A DNA stretch of 64,000 nucleotides from Phycicoccus endophyticus (GTDB lineage: Bacteria > Actinomycetota > Actinomycetes > Actinomycetales > Dermatophilaceae), in assembly GCF_011326735.1 (NCBI RefSeq), contig NZ_JAANCN010000006.1, forward strand, positions 124,001-188,000. Direction: 5' to 3'. Below the pieces are notes generated by a model. The model made no database searches and was not told the origin of the DNA. It was given only the letters and a program-made list of their open reading frames with translations. The translations under genes were made by a program, and so were the position numbers. Shown here one piece after another: positions 26,021 to 34,391 of the stretch (positions are counted from its first letter, which is position 1; every line of letters starts with the position of its first letter).

Positions 26021-26997
26021 CGCGGCCGCCGCACGACGAAGACCGCGACCGCGGCGATGATGATCAGCCCCCGCACGAGGTCGGTCCACGTGGAGGGGAG
26101 CTGGAGCAGGGTGATGGCGTTGGTGATCAGGGCCAGGAGGGCGACGCCACCGACCGTGCCGAGCAGGCTGCCGCGCCCCCCGAGGAGCGAGGTCCCACCG
26201 ATGACGACCGCGGTGATCGCCGACAGCTCGAGACCGCTGCCGGCCGTCGGGGAGCCGATGGCCGAGCGTGCGGCGAGGAGGACCCCGGCGAGGCCCGCCA
26301 GCACCCCGGAGGTCACGTAGGCCCCGAGCAGCACCGGGCGGACGCGCACGCCGGCGGCCCGGGCGGCGTGCTGGTCGCCGCCGACCGCGTACAGGTGGCG
26401 CCCCCACGGGGTGCGCGCGAGGAGCAGCCAGACGGCCGCCACCGCCGCGACGAGGACGAGGAAGGGCGCCGGGACGGGCCCCAGGGTGGCGCGCGAGAAG
26501 TCGGTCAGCGCCGCGGTGACCCGGCCGGCCGGGGTGGCGCTGACGGTCAGGGCGACCCCGCTGACGAGGTAGAGCATGCCGAGGGTGACGATGAACGGGG
26601 GAAGCCTCGCGACGCTGACGAGCGAGCCGTTGAGCAGGCCCATCGCGGCCCCGAGCACGACCATGGCGACGATGACGGGCACCGTCCGGATGGGGTAGCC
26701 GTCGACGAGCACGGCCGTGAGCAACGAGGTCAGCGTGACCATGGAGCCGACGGACAGGTCGATGCCGCCCCCGAGGACCACGACGTGCTGCCCCAGGGCG
26801 ACGAGCCCCAGGACGGCGGCCCCGGCGAGGACGGCCGCGATGTTGCCCGAGTTCCAAAAGCCCGTCCCGCGGGCGAACGTCAGCGCCAGGACGAGCGCAA
26901 GGACGATGACCCAGACGGCGCCACCGCGCCGGACGAGGCCGGAGAACGCGGCGAGCCGGGGGGCACGGGAGCCACGGGGGGCTGCGACGCTGGTCAT
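26017..26997 (-). CDS. Ribose-type ABC sugar permease (RbsC-like), second of two
   Basis: A 326-residue permease with 8-10 TM segments. LGQHVVVLGGGIDLSVGSM is the RbsC signature and ITAVVIGGTSLLGGRGSLLGT the C-terminal BPD_transp_2 motif. ATGA overlaps both with the ATPase upstream and with the amidohydrolase downstream. A second, different permease of the same family is encoded at 29725-30720, so the transporter is probably a heterodimer. Confidence 0.92.
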   Translation of the reverse strand: MTSVAAPRGSRAPRLAAFSGLVRRGGAVWVIVLALVLALTFARGTGFWNSGNIAAVLAGAAVLGLVALGQHVVVLGGGIDLSVGSMVTLTSLLTAVLVDGYPIRTVPVIVAMVVLGAAMGLLNGSLVSVARLPPFIVTLGMLYLVSGVALTVSATPAGRVTAALTDFSRATLGPVPAPFLVLVAAVAAVWLLLARTPWGRHLYAVGGDQHAARAAGVRVRPVLLGAYVTSGVLAGLAGVLLAARSAIGSPTAGSGLELSAITAVVIGGTSLLGGRGSLLGTVGGVALLALITNAITLLQLPSTWTDLVRGLIIIAAVAVFVVRRPR

Positions 26998-28487
26998 GAC
27001 GCGGTCCCCAGGGCCAGGTGCATGATCCGCTCGGCGCTGTCCGGGTCGCGGTGGACCTCCCCGACGACCGCGCCGTCCCGGAAGACGAGGACCCGGTGGG
27101 CCAGGCCGATGACCTCGGCCAGCTCGCTCGAGGCGATGACGATGGCCATCCCGCTCGCCGCGAGCTCGCGCACGATCCGGTAGATCTCGCTCTTGGCACC
27201 GATGTCGACCCCGCGGGTCGGCTCGTCGAGCAGCAGGACCCGGGGGGAGACGCGCAACCACTTCGCGATGGCGATCTTCTGCTGGTTGCCACCGGAGAGC
27301 TGGCGGGTGGGCTGGCCCGGGCCGGACGCCTTGATGCCCAGACGCTCGCGCTCCTCGTCGAAGGCGGCGTTCTCCCGGGCGGTGCGCACGAGCCCGGCCG
27401 AGCTGACCTGGCGCAGGTCCGTGAGGGTGATGTTCTGGGCGGCCGTGAGGTCGAGGACGAGGCCGTCGCGCTTGCGCTCCTCGGGGACGAGCGCGACACC
27501 CGCGGCGATCGCCCCGGTGAGCGAGCCGCGCACGCGCCGCCCACCCACGTCGACTCCCCCCTGGGAGCGGCCACGGGCCCCGGCCAGGGTGCGCAGGAAG
27601 CGGGAGCGGCCCGCCCCGACGAGCCCGGCGAGACCGACGATCTCACCGGCGCGCACCTCGAGGTGCGCCGGTGGTGCGCTCGAGCCGACCGGGACGAGGT
27701 CGCTGACCCGCAGGACGACCTCGCCGGCGGGCGGCGCGGGGTCGGGGAAGACCTGGTCGACCTGGCGGCCGACCATCTCGCGCACGATCCGGTCGGTGGT
27801 GTAGTCCGTGGCCGGGCCGGAGGAGACGACCTTGCCGTCGCGCAGCACCGTGAGGTCGTCGGCGAGGGCCGGCACCTCCTCGAGCAGGTGGGTGATGTAG
27901 ACGACGGCGGTCCCCTCGGCGGCGATGGCGCGGACGACGTCGTGCAACGCCTGCAGCTTGTCGCCGGAGAGCACCGCCGAGGGCTCGTCGAGGATGAGCA
28001 CGGAGCTGCGTCGGGCGATCGCGCGCGCGATCTCCACGAGCTGCTGGTTGGCCAGCGACAGCTCCCCGGTCCGGGTGCCGAGCGGCAGGTCCTCGAGGGA
28101 GACCCGCGCGAGGGCCGCCCGGGCGAGCTCTCGCTGGGCGCCCCGGTCGAGCAGGCCGCGGCGGGAGCGCTCCTGGCCGAGCAGGACGTTGTCGAGGACG
28201 CTCATCTCGGGGAGCACGGTGAGCTCCTGGTAGACCGGGACGATGCCGAGGCCGAGCGCCTCACGCGGCGCGCCGAGCCGCGTCTCCCGGTCCGCGACGA
28301 CCACGGTCCCGGCATCGGGCGACTCGTCGCCGGTGAGGATCCGCACCAGCGTGGACTTGCCCGCACCGTTCTCCCCGAGCAGGGCGTGGACCCGGCCCGG
28401 CGCGCACGCGAGCGTGACGTCGTCGAGGGCCCGGACGCCCGGGAAGGACTTGGTCACTCCCCGGGCGCCCAGCGCGGTCTCGGGCAT
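26994..28487 (-). CDS. Ribose-type ABC sugar transporter ATPase (RbsA-like, two-domain)
   Basis: A 497-residue tandem ATPase. Domain 1 has Walker A GENGAGKST (38-46), signature LSLANQQLVEIARA and Walker B VLILDEPSAVLS. Domain 2 has the usual degenerate P-loop (GLVGAGRSRF) but intact signature LSGGNQQKIAIAKWL and DEPTRGVDIG. This asymmetry is normal for RbsA/MglA/XylG. It starts 29 nt after the binding protein gene. Energises uptake of the unknown carbohydrate handled by this operon. Confidence 0.94.
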   Translation of the reverse strand: MPETALGARGVTKSFPGVRALDDVTLACAPGRVHALLGENGAGKSTLVRILTGDESPDAGTVVVADRETRLGAPREALGLGIVPVYQELTVLPEMSVLDNVLLGQERSRRGLLDRGAQRELARAALARVSLEDLPLGTRTGELSLANQQLVEIARAIARRSSVLILDEPSAVLSGDKLQALHDVVRAIAAEGTAVVYITHLLEEVPALADDLTVLRDGKVVSSGPATDYTTDRIVREMVGRQVDQVFPDPAPPAGEVVLRVSDLVPVGSSAPPAHLEVRAGEIVGLAGLVGAGRSRFLRTLAGARGRSQGGVDVGGRRVRGSLTGAIAAGVALVPEERKRDGLVLDLTAAQNITLTDLRQVSSAGLVRTARENAAFDEERERLGIKASGPGQPTRQLSGGNQQKIAIAKWLRVSPRVLLLDEPTRGVDIGAKSEIYRIVRELAASGMAIVIASSELAEVIGLAHRVLVFRDGAVVGEVHRDPDSAERIMHLALGTAS

Positions 28488-28516
28488 GGTGGGCTCCGCT
28501 CCTCGGTCCTCGGTGG

Positions 28517-29728
28517 TCAGGACGCCTTGCACATCTTGAGGTCCACGAGCAGGTCCTCGGGAGCGCTCGAGGGGACCAGCAGCCCTCCGTCGCAGTCGTC
28601 CCGGGCGTACTGCGCGCCGTCGGCATCGGTGAAGCTCGGGGAGTCGACGTAGACCTTGTCGAGCACCGGCTCGCCCTTGAGCAGGTCGAGGGCGGTGTCG
28701 AGGCAGGTGCTCGACATCTCCGGCGGGAAGGTCGAGAGCGCGTACTGGACGTCGGTGCCCTCGGTCGCCTGGATGAACTCGTTGATCGAGTCTCCCGTGA
28801 TCGGCGGGACCGCCTTGCCGGCCTCCTGGTAGGCCTGGACCACGCCGAGCGCGCCGTAGCCGGAGTCGGACCAGATCGCGTCGAGGTCCGGGTAGCTGGC
28901 GATGAGGTTCTGCGCGACCGTCTTGGCCACGGTCGGCGACCACTGGGTGTACTGGGTCGTCACGATCTTGATGTCCGGGTACTTCGCGAAGGTCTTCTCC
29001 GCGGCCGCCTTCTGGTACTCCGCCGTCGGGACTCCGGCGAGGCCGGAGAGGATGGCGACCTTGCCCTTGCCACCGAGCTTCTCGGCGATCCACTCGGCGT
29101 AGGCCGAGCCGAGCAGGTCGTACTGGCGGGTCACGGTGGAGACGGCGCCGCTGGAGTCGGGCAGCAGACCCGAGCACAGCACGACCGGGATGTCCTGGTC
29201 CACCGCCGCCTTGACCTGACCGGAGATCCCGTCGCCCATCGGGACGACGACCATGGCGTCGGGGTCCTGGCTCGTCAGCTGCTGGATGTTGTCGACCTGG
29301 GTGGTGGCGTCCCCGTTGGCCGCGGCGTACAGGACGTCGACCCCGAGCTCCTTGGCGTGGTACTTCAGCGCCTCGTCGCTGAGGACGCCCCACGAGTTCG
29401 TCGGGCCCTGCGCGGCGAAGGCGATCCGGTAGCTGTCGCCCTGCTTGGGCTCGGCCTTCCACTGCTCGCCGTCGACCTGGCAGACGGTCTCGTCGACGGG
29501 TTCGAAGTCGGTGAGGCCGAAGGCCTCCTTGACCGAGGTCCACGAGGCGGTGTACTCCGCCTGGGCCTCGTCGGCGTTGATGCAGTCCTCGGCGGCCGAG
29601 GAGCCGGACGAGGAGGAGGAGCCCTCCTGCTCGGTGCTGCAGCCGGCTGCGACGAGCAGGGCGGCGAGACCGACGGTGGTGGTGAGGACGCGGCGGCGAG
29701 GACCGCGTCGTCGGGTGGGGTGGGTCAT
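28517..29728 (-). CDS. Sugar ABC transporter substrate-binding lipoprotein (CUT2 type)
   Basis: A 403-residue receptor with a basic N-terminus, lipobox VAAGC near 29-33 and Ser-rich linker. The type I periplasmic-binding fold follows after an unusual insert of about 75 residues (residues 47-100, with two Cys): RIAFAAQGPTNSWG, then MVVVPMGDGISGQ and AIWSDSGYGALGVVQAY. The CUT2 family binds monosaccharides and some amino-sugar or quorum-type ligands. It overlaps the first permease gene by 4 nt. Confidence 0.9.
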   Translation of the reverse strand: MTHPTRRRGPRRRVLTTTVGLAALLVAAGCSTEQEGSSSSSGSSAAEDCINADEAQAEYTASWTSVKEAFGLTDFEPVDETVCQVDGEQWKAEPKQGDSYRIAFAAQGPTNSWGVLSDEALKYHAKELGVDVLYAAANGDATTQVDNIQQLTSQDPDAMVVVPMGDGISGQVKAAVDQDIPVVLCSGLLPDSSGAVSTVTRQYDLLGSAYAEWIAEKLGGKGKVAILSGLAGVPTAEYQKAAAEKTFAKYPDIKIVTTQYTQWSPTVAKTVAQNLIASYPDLDAIWSDSGYGALGVVQAYQEAGKAVPPITGDSINEFIQATEGTDVQYALSTFPPEMSSTCLDTALDLLKGEPVLDKVYVDSPSFTDADGAQYARDDCDGGLLVPSSAPEDLLVDLKMCKAS

Positions 29729-30720
29729 GTCGTGTCCTTCTCTCGTGCGGTGATTCGTGGGATTCGGACGGGTCGGCCCTGCATGAAGACCGCCAGGACG
29801 ATGACTGCCCCCGAGACGACGAGCCGGGCCCCCGCGCCCGCCCCGAGCTGGATGAGCCAGGTGAGCAGCACGGCGAGCATCACCGTGCCGAGCAGCGTGT
29901 TGCCCACCCGTCCCCGCCCCCCGGTCAGGGCGACCCCGCCGATGACGGCGGCGGCGATCGAGTCGAGGTTGAGGCTGCGCACGAGCGCGGCGTCCACGTA
30001 GCCGATGTAGCTGGCGTTGACCATCCCCGCGACGACGCCGAGCAGGCTCGAGGCGACGTAGCAGCCGACGACGACGAGACCGGGGCGCACCCCGGAGAGC
30101 CGGGCGGCGTCGGGGTTGAAGCCGGTGGCGTAGACCCGCCGGCCGGCCGTCGTGCGCTCGAGGACGACGAGCGCGGCGAGCGCGAGCAGCGCGAAGACGA
30201 CGACCGGGACCGGCACCTGCCCGAGGACGCGCCCCTGCCCGAGCCAGGACAGCCCGGCAGGGATCCGGCCCGAGGGGGCTCCACCGGTCCAGGCGATGAC
30301 GACGCCCTGGACGAGCACGAGGGAGGCGAAGGTGGCCACGAACGGGGGCACGCCACGCAGGACGACGAGCCCACCGTTGAGCAGCCCGACGGCAAGGCCG
30401 GCGGCCAGGCTGAGCAGGACCCCGGCGACGAGCCGGCCGTCGGACCCGCCCGTGGTCACGGCGAGGACGACGGAGGTCATCGCCATGGCGCCGCTGATCG
30501 ACAGGTCGATGCCGCCGGTGAGGAGCACCAGCGTCTGGCCCAGAGCGGCGATCCCGATGATGCCGACCTGGAACAGGACGATGCGCACGACGTCGGGGGT
30601 GTACATCTGCGGCGTCGTCACCGCCGCGAGGACGAGGACGAGCACGAGCCCGGCGAGGGGGGCGAGCACCGTCGACAGGCGGGTGAGCACCGAGGCGGAC
30701 CCGGTCGTCGCGGTGGTCAT
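29725..30720 (-). CDS. Ribose-type ABC sugar permease (RbsC-like), first of two
   Basis: A 331-residue, 8-10 TM permease: LGQTLVLLTGGIDLSISGAM near 60-80 and IAAAVIGGVALTGGRGRVGNT toward the C-terminus. It overlaps the M20 gene upstream and the receptor gene downstream, each by ATGA. It is only moderately similar to the second permease, so this is an old duplication with kept function. Confidence 0.92.
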   Translation of the reverse strand: MTTATTGSASVLTRLSTVLAPLAGLVLVLVLAAVTTPQMYTPDVVRIVLFQVGIIGIAALGQTLVLLTGGIDLSISGAMAMTSVVLAVTTGGSDGRLVAGVLLSLAAGLAVGLLNGGLVVLRGVPPFVATFASLVLVQGVVIAWTGGAPSGRIPAGLSWLGQGRVLGQVPVPVVVFALLALAALVVLERTTAGRRVYATGFNPDAARLSGVRPGLVVVGCYVASSLLGVVAGMVNASYIGYVDAALVRSLNLDSIAAAVIGGVALTGGRGRVGNTLLGTVMLAVLLTWLIQLGAGAGARLVVSGAVIVLAVFMQGRPVRIPRITAREKDTT

Positions 30721-31916
30721 CGCGGCTCCCCCGCTGTCGGGGCGCAGAAGGCGCGGGCGAGCTGCTCGTACAGGTCGGCCGCCTGGTGCACCGCGCGGAC
30801 CGAGACCCACTCGTCGGCGCCGTGCGCGCGGGCGAGCAGCCCGGGGCCGAGAGCCGGTAGGCAGGGCGTCCCGAGGCCGGCGAGCCAGCTGGCGTCGGTG
30901 GTGCCGGGGAAGACGGACGTGGGGGGCCGGTGGCCGAGGACCGCGGCACCGGCGGCCTCGGCGGCCCGCACGAGCGCGCCGTCCGCCGGGACCAGGGGCG
31001 AGGCGTCGATCCAGTGCGCGGCCGTGGCGTCCGGGCGGACCTCGACGTCCGCGCCGTCGGCGCCCTCCCGGGCGCGCTCGGTGAGCTCGGCGAGGACGGC
31101 GCCGGGGGTCATCCCGGGCAGGGTGCGGACCTCGACGAGCGCGCTCACGTGGTCGGGGAGGACGCCGTAGCCCCAGCCTCCGCGGTAGGCGAGGCCGGCG
31201 TTGACCGTGGCGTTCCAGTCGCGGACCCCGGGCGGAGCCAGCGGGGTGACCAGCTCGGCGCCGTGGAGGCGGGTCACCGCGGCGGCGACGTCGGCTCCGG
31301 CGTTGCGCATCCCGAGGACGGAGGAGAGGCTGGAGTGGCCCTGCCGGGCGGAGGCCAGCACGTCGAAGCGCGCGAGACCCCGGCTGGAGACGTGGAGCCG
31401 GTCGAAGTCCTCGGCGATGCCACCGGGCTCGCCGATGACCATCCCGTCCGCAGCCAGCTCCACGGCGCGCCCGAGGAACTGCGAGCCGTAGACGGCGCCG
31501 TTCTCCTCGTCGGCGGTGAGCAGCAGGCTCAGGCGTCCGCAGCGCGGTGGCTCCTCGGCTAGCCGCTCGGCGGCCACGGTCATCGCCGCGACCCCGGCCT
31601 TCATGTCGCCCGAGCCGAGCCCGTAGAGGCGGTCGCCGTCGAGGTCGGCCCCGAACGGGTCGGCACTCCACGCGGCGTCGCCGACCGGCTTGGTGTCGAG
31701 GTGCCCACAGAGGACGAGATGCGCACCCCCGGCGCCGAAGTCGAGGGTGGTCAGCAGGTTGGGGCGTGTGGGGTCCAGGGCGTGCACCGTCGGCCGGGGC
31801 AGGCCGGCGTCGGTGAGGACGTCGGCCATCAGCGCGGCGACGGCCCGCTCGTCCCCGTCGACGACGGGGCTCGGGGTGCGGATGAGCTCGCGCGCGAGCT
31901 CGAGGACGTCGGTCAC
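30717..31916 (-). CDS. M20-family metallo-amidohydrolase (ArgE/DapE/ACY1 type)
   Basis: A 399-residue di-zinc deacylase or peptidase. His72 and Asp74 (CGHLDTKP), Asp104 (GSGDMKAG), the Glu137/138 catalytic base and ligand (TADEENGA), Glu163 region (IGEPGG) and a C-terminal His (LLARAHGADEWV). The dimerisation lid lies between. Family members remove acyl groups from N-acyl amino acids or cleave small peptides. As the enzyme next to the importer it is the likely first cytoplasmic step, releasing a free amine for the aminotransferase. The GTG at 31916 lies 7 nt after the flavin protein stop. Confidence 0.9.
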   Translation of the reverse strand: MTDVLELARELIRTPSPVVDGDERAVAALMADVLTDAGLPRPTVHALDPTRPNLLTTLDFGAGGAHLVLCGHLDTKPVGDAAWSADPFGADLDGDRLYGLGSGDMKAGVAAMTVAAERLAEEPPRCGRLSLLLTADEENGAVYGSQFLGRAVELAADGMVIGEPGGIAEDFDRLHVSSRGLARFDVLASARQGHSSLSSVLGMRNAGADVAAAVTRLHGAELVTPLAPPGVRDWNATVNAGLAYRGGWGYGVLPDHVSALVEVRTLPGMTPGAVLAELTERAREGADGADVEVRPDATAAHWIDASPLVPADGALVRAAEAAGAAVLGHRPPTSVFPGTTDASWLAGLGTPCLPALGPGLLARAHGADEWVSVRAVHQAADLYEQLARAFCAPTAGEPR

Positions 31917-31923
31917 GACCGGC

Positions 31924-32397
31924 CTACTTGTACTTCTCGGCCCACTCGACGCCCTGCCAGGTCTGCATCGAGACCGGCTCGAGGCGGAAGAGCCAGCGCT
32001 GCTTGTCGAGGGTCGGCTCGAGGTACTTCGGTCCGTTCTCCCCGAGGTAGCGCAGCGACATCCGCTCGGCGATGGGCACCCAGGCGCCGCCGACGTTGGG
32101 CTCCTCGACGAGGTGAGCACGGCAGCGGGCCGACACCTTCCGCTGCCCGCCGTCCTCGTCGACCGTCAGGGCGCATCGCTCGTCGTCGGCGAGGAAGCGG
32201 GCCCAGGCCGACTTCCTGCGCGGCACGACCCAGAACGACGAGCCGTCCCACTCGTGCCAGCAGGGCACGACGTACGGCCACCCGTCGCCGTCGAGGCAGG
32301 CGAGCCGTGCGATGACGCCCTCGGCGAGGAAGCCGTCGAGCTCGCCGCCGCGCAGGGCGCCGATCTTGCCGCGCCAGCTCTGGTCCTGGTCGCTCAC
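31924..32397 (-). CDS. Pyridoxamine 5'-phosphate oxidase-family split-barrel protein
   Basis: A 157-residue protein of the FMN/F420-binding split-barrel superfamily (GVIARLACLDGDGWPYVVPCW, FWVVPRRKSAWARFL, ALTVDEDGGQRKVSARCRAH). The start GTG is inside the IclR stop (4-nt overlap). It is too short for pyridoxamine oxidase itself; flavin reductase, haem degradation or general oxidoreductase functions are known for the fold. Its place between regulator and M20 hydrolase suggests a step of the same pathway, but no specific reaction can be named. Confidence 0.82.
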   Translation of the reverse strand: MSDQDQSWRGKIGALRGGELDGFLAEGVIARLACLDGDGWPYVVPCWHEWDGSSFWVVPRRKSAWARFLADDERCALTVDEDGGQRKVSARCRAHLVEEPNVGGAWVPIAERMSLRYLGENGPKYLEPTLDKQRWLFRLEPVSMQTWQGVEWAEKYK

Positions 32398-33251
32398 AGC
32401 GTCTCCAGGTCCGGCGTCGTGGGCTCCGTGGCGGGTCCATCGTCGTCCGGCCGGCTCGGCAGCCGGTGGCCGGCCCGGGCCGAGAGCTCCCGGGCGATCT
32501 CGACGACCCGTGGGCCGTAGCGTTCGACGTCCTCCCGCGAGAAGCGGTAGGCGGGGGCGGAGACCGAGAGCGCCGCGACCACCTCGCCGAGGTGGTCGAA
32601 GACGGGGGCCGAGACGCAGCGCACCCCCTCCTCGTTCTCGATGTCGTCGATGACGTAGCCACGCTCGACGCAGCGCTCGAGCTCGGCGAGCAGCGCCGCC
32701 CGCTCGGTGATGGTGTTCGGGGTACGCGCCTCGAGGGGCTCGTGCAGCAGCTCGTCGCGGCGGGCGGGCGAGGACCACGCGAGCAGGCACTTGCCGATGC
32801 CCGTCGAGTGCAGCGGGTTGCGCGAGCCGACCGTCGCGGCGGGGCGAACCGGCTGCGGACTGCTCACGGCCGCGACGTAGAGCACGCTCCCCCGGTCGAG
32901 GACGCCGAGGAAGCAGGTCTCGTCGGTCTCGGCGACGAGGGTCTCCATGAGGTCGAACGCGAGACGGGCGATGTCGAGCTGGGCGAGGAAGGCCTGCCCC
33001 CACGCGGCCGTCCGCGGCCCGAGGCCGTAGATCCCGCGCTCGTCCACCCGCACGATGTCGAGCTGGACGAGGACGTCGACGAGGCGGACGACCGTCGCGT
33101 GCGGCAGGCCGAGCTCGTCGACGAGGTCGGTGAGCCGCATCGGCCGCCCGCTCGCGGCGAGCAGGTCGACGACGGCCACACCCTTGACGAGGCCCTTCGC
33201 GGAACCGGAAATGGACGCCAGGTCCATTCTCATTTCGGACATGGCGTCCAT
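32394..33251 (-). CDS. IclR-family transcriptional regulator
   Basis: A 285-residue regulator with winged helix at about 18-80 (VKGVAVVDLLAASG, LPHATVVRLVDVL) and effector domain at 100-260 (LHSTGIGKCLLAW, EEGVRCVSAPVFDH, ALSVSAPAYRFS). It is the first gene of the long operon to 22390, so it probably controls it. Four in-frame ATGs lie at 33251, 33242, 33233 and 33227, none with a good Shine-Dalgarno; the longest form is given. A 15-bp inverted repeat spans the first codons and probably is its own operator. Confidence 0.9.
   Translation of the reverse strand: MDAMSEMRMDLASISGSAKGLVKGVAVVDLLAASGRPMRLTDLVDELGLPHATVVRLVDVLVQLDIVRVDERGIYGLGPRTAAWGQAFLAQLDIARLAFDLMETLVAETDETCFLGVLDRGSVLYVAAVSSPQPVRPAATVGSRNPLHSTGIGKCLLAWSSPARRDELLHEPLEARTPNTITERAALLAELERCVERGYVIDDIENEEGVRCVSAPVFDHLGEVVAALSVSAPAYRFSREDVERYGPRVVEIARELSARAGHRLPSRPDDDGPATEPTTPDLETL
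33211..33251. repeat. 15-bp inverted repeat across the IclR start codons
   Basis: Arms 33211-33225 and 33237-33251 match at 14 of 15 positions (outer arm ATGGACGCCA / TGGCGTCCAT, inner GTCC / GGAC) and enclose an 11-bp AT-rich spacer. It lies on the first 14 codons of the IclR gene. The size and symmetry fit a dimeric-regulator operator, so autorepression is the simplest reading; a translational hairpin is also possible. Confidence 0.6.
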
Positions 33252-33329
33252 AGTGGGCGGCCCGGGCCGCCGACGGAAGGGGCGGCGGGCTTCGTTACCC
33301 AGTGTTTACACGCGGGAGTGCGCCGGCCC

Positions 33330-33356
33330 GGCGCGCCCGGGGGCGGCGGGCGCGCC
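33330..33356. repeat. Strong GC hairpin between IclR and bioY
   Basis: GGCGCGCCC (33330-33338) and GGGCGCGCC (33348-33356) are perfect 9-bp complements with a 9-nt loop, in the 195-nt divergent gap. No U-run follows. It could be a regulatory site or a barrier to read-through in either direction. Nothing resembling a biotin-repressor site was recognised in the rest of the gap. Confidence 0.4.
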
Positions 33357-33446
33357 CGACCGTGTCGGAATGGTCACCCCGGTGTACGGCGGCGGCGAGT
33401 TTTCGGCAGGATGGGGGTGCCCCACCCGACCATCCACGGAGACCCG

Positions 33447-34058
33447 ATGACCACCCTCGCTGCTCCCCTTCGTCCACGCGCCGTCCTCGCGGAGGCCGTG
33501 CTGCCGCAGTCGCTGACCCGCACGGGCGTCACTGTGGGGCTCGGTGCCCTGATCACCGCGCTCGCCGCGCAGGTCGCGCTGCCGATCCCGGGCTCGCCGG
33601 TTCCGGTGACCGGCCAGACGTTCGCGGTGCTGCTCGTCGGCGCGGCCCTCGGCCCGGCCCGGGGCGTGGCGAGCATGGCCCTCTACCTCGTCCTCGGCGC
33701 CGTCGGCCTGCCCGTCTTCACCGACGCCTCGGGCGGCGCGCACGTCCTCCTCGGCGCGACCGGCGGCTACCTCGTCGGCTTCCTCGCCGCTGCCGCGATC
33801 GCCGGCCACGCGGCCCGCCGCGGCCACGACCGCTCGGTCCTGCGCGAGCTGACCGTCGCGGTCGCCGCCTCGCTGACGATCTACGTCGTCGGTGTCGGCT
33901 GGCTCGCCCTCTCGACCGGGATGTCCCTCGGTGCGGCGATCGGCGCGGGCATGCTGCCCTTCCTCCTCGGTGACGCGCTCAAGGCGCTGCTCGCCGCCGG
34001 CGCCCTCCCCGGCGCCTGGAAGGTGGTCGGCGCGCTCGACTCGCGCCCCGACGCCTGA
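33447..34058 (+). CDS. bioY: BioY biotin transporter S component
   Basis: A 203-residue membrane protein with six TM helices, the substrate-specific unit of an ECF biotin transporter: ALAAQVALPIPGSPVPVTGQT, then GPARGVASMALYLVLGAVGLPVF, GGAHVLLGATGGYLVGF and FLLGDALKALLA at the end. Starts at ATG 33447 (an upstream extension in frame is unlikely). No BioM/BioN ATPase or T-component is adjacent, so it works alone or with shared ECF modules. Monocistronic, followed by a terminator-like hairpin. Confidence 0.95.
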   Translation: MTTLAAPLRPRAVLAEAVLPQSLTRTGVTVGLGALITALAAQVALPIPGSPVPVTGQTFAVLLVGAALGPARGVASMALYLVLGAVGLPVFTDASGGAHVLLGATGGYLVGFLAAAAIAGHAARRGHDRSVLRELTVAVAASLTIYVVGVGWLALSTGMSLGAAIGAGMLPFLLGDALKALLAAGALPGAWKVVGALDSRPDA

Positions 34059-34391
34059 CAAGCCGCCGAGCTCGAGCGGGCCGGGCGCCACAGGCCCTCG
34101 GCCCGCTCGGCCTGACATGACGACGTACCGGGCTCGACGAGCGACTCGTGAGCGGTTCGACCTGTGGTGGGCGCCCTCGGAGCCGACGGTGTGCCGACCC
34201 GCCGGCCGTCGCGACGGCCGACCTTGCTCGTCCCCGACGCCACCCGGCTGAGCCCCGCGGTGCTCGCCGGGTCCAGGGCAGGCCACCGGCGGGCATCCTC
34301 TTGTGCCACCCTCCCCCCTCGGACACACTGTGCTTGCGCCGCATGGGCGGCGAGGCGCCGTCCGGCGCGTCGAAGACATGAGGGGGACACG
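34059..34391. other. Intergenic region after bioY
   Basis: These 333 nt hold the bioY terminator-like hairpin (34073-34109) and the promoter region and GAGGGGG RBS of the secreted protein gene. No convincing gene was found; short ORFs here lack RBS and are arginine/proline-rich translations of GC-rich DNA. Confidence 0.6.
34073..34109 (+). terminator. Hairpin after bioY
   Basis: CGAGCGGGCCG (34073-34083) pairs perfectly with CGGCCCGCTCG (34099-34109), with a 15-nt loop, 15 nt after the bioY stop. There is no U-tract, as is common for terminators of high-GC actinobacteria. Confidence 0.6.

Noticed and set aside
26017-30720. The two RbsC-type permeases as a recent tandem duplication
   Set aside because: They share only family motifs and differ across their length; they are separated by the receptor and ATPase genes, so they look like an old heterodimeric pair.
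34148-34381. 77-codon ORF between bioY and the secreted protein gene
   Set aside because: No RBS, Arg/Pro/Ser-rich translation, no recognisable motif.
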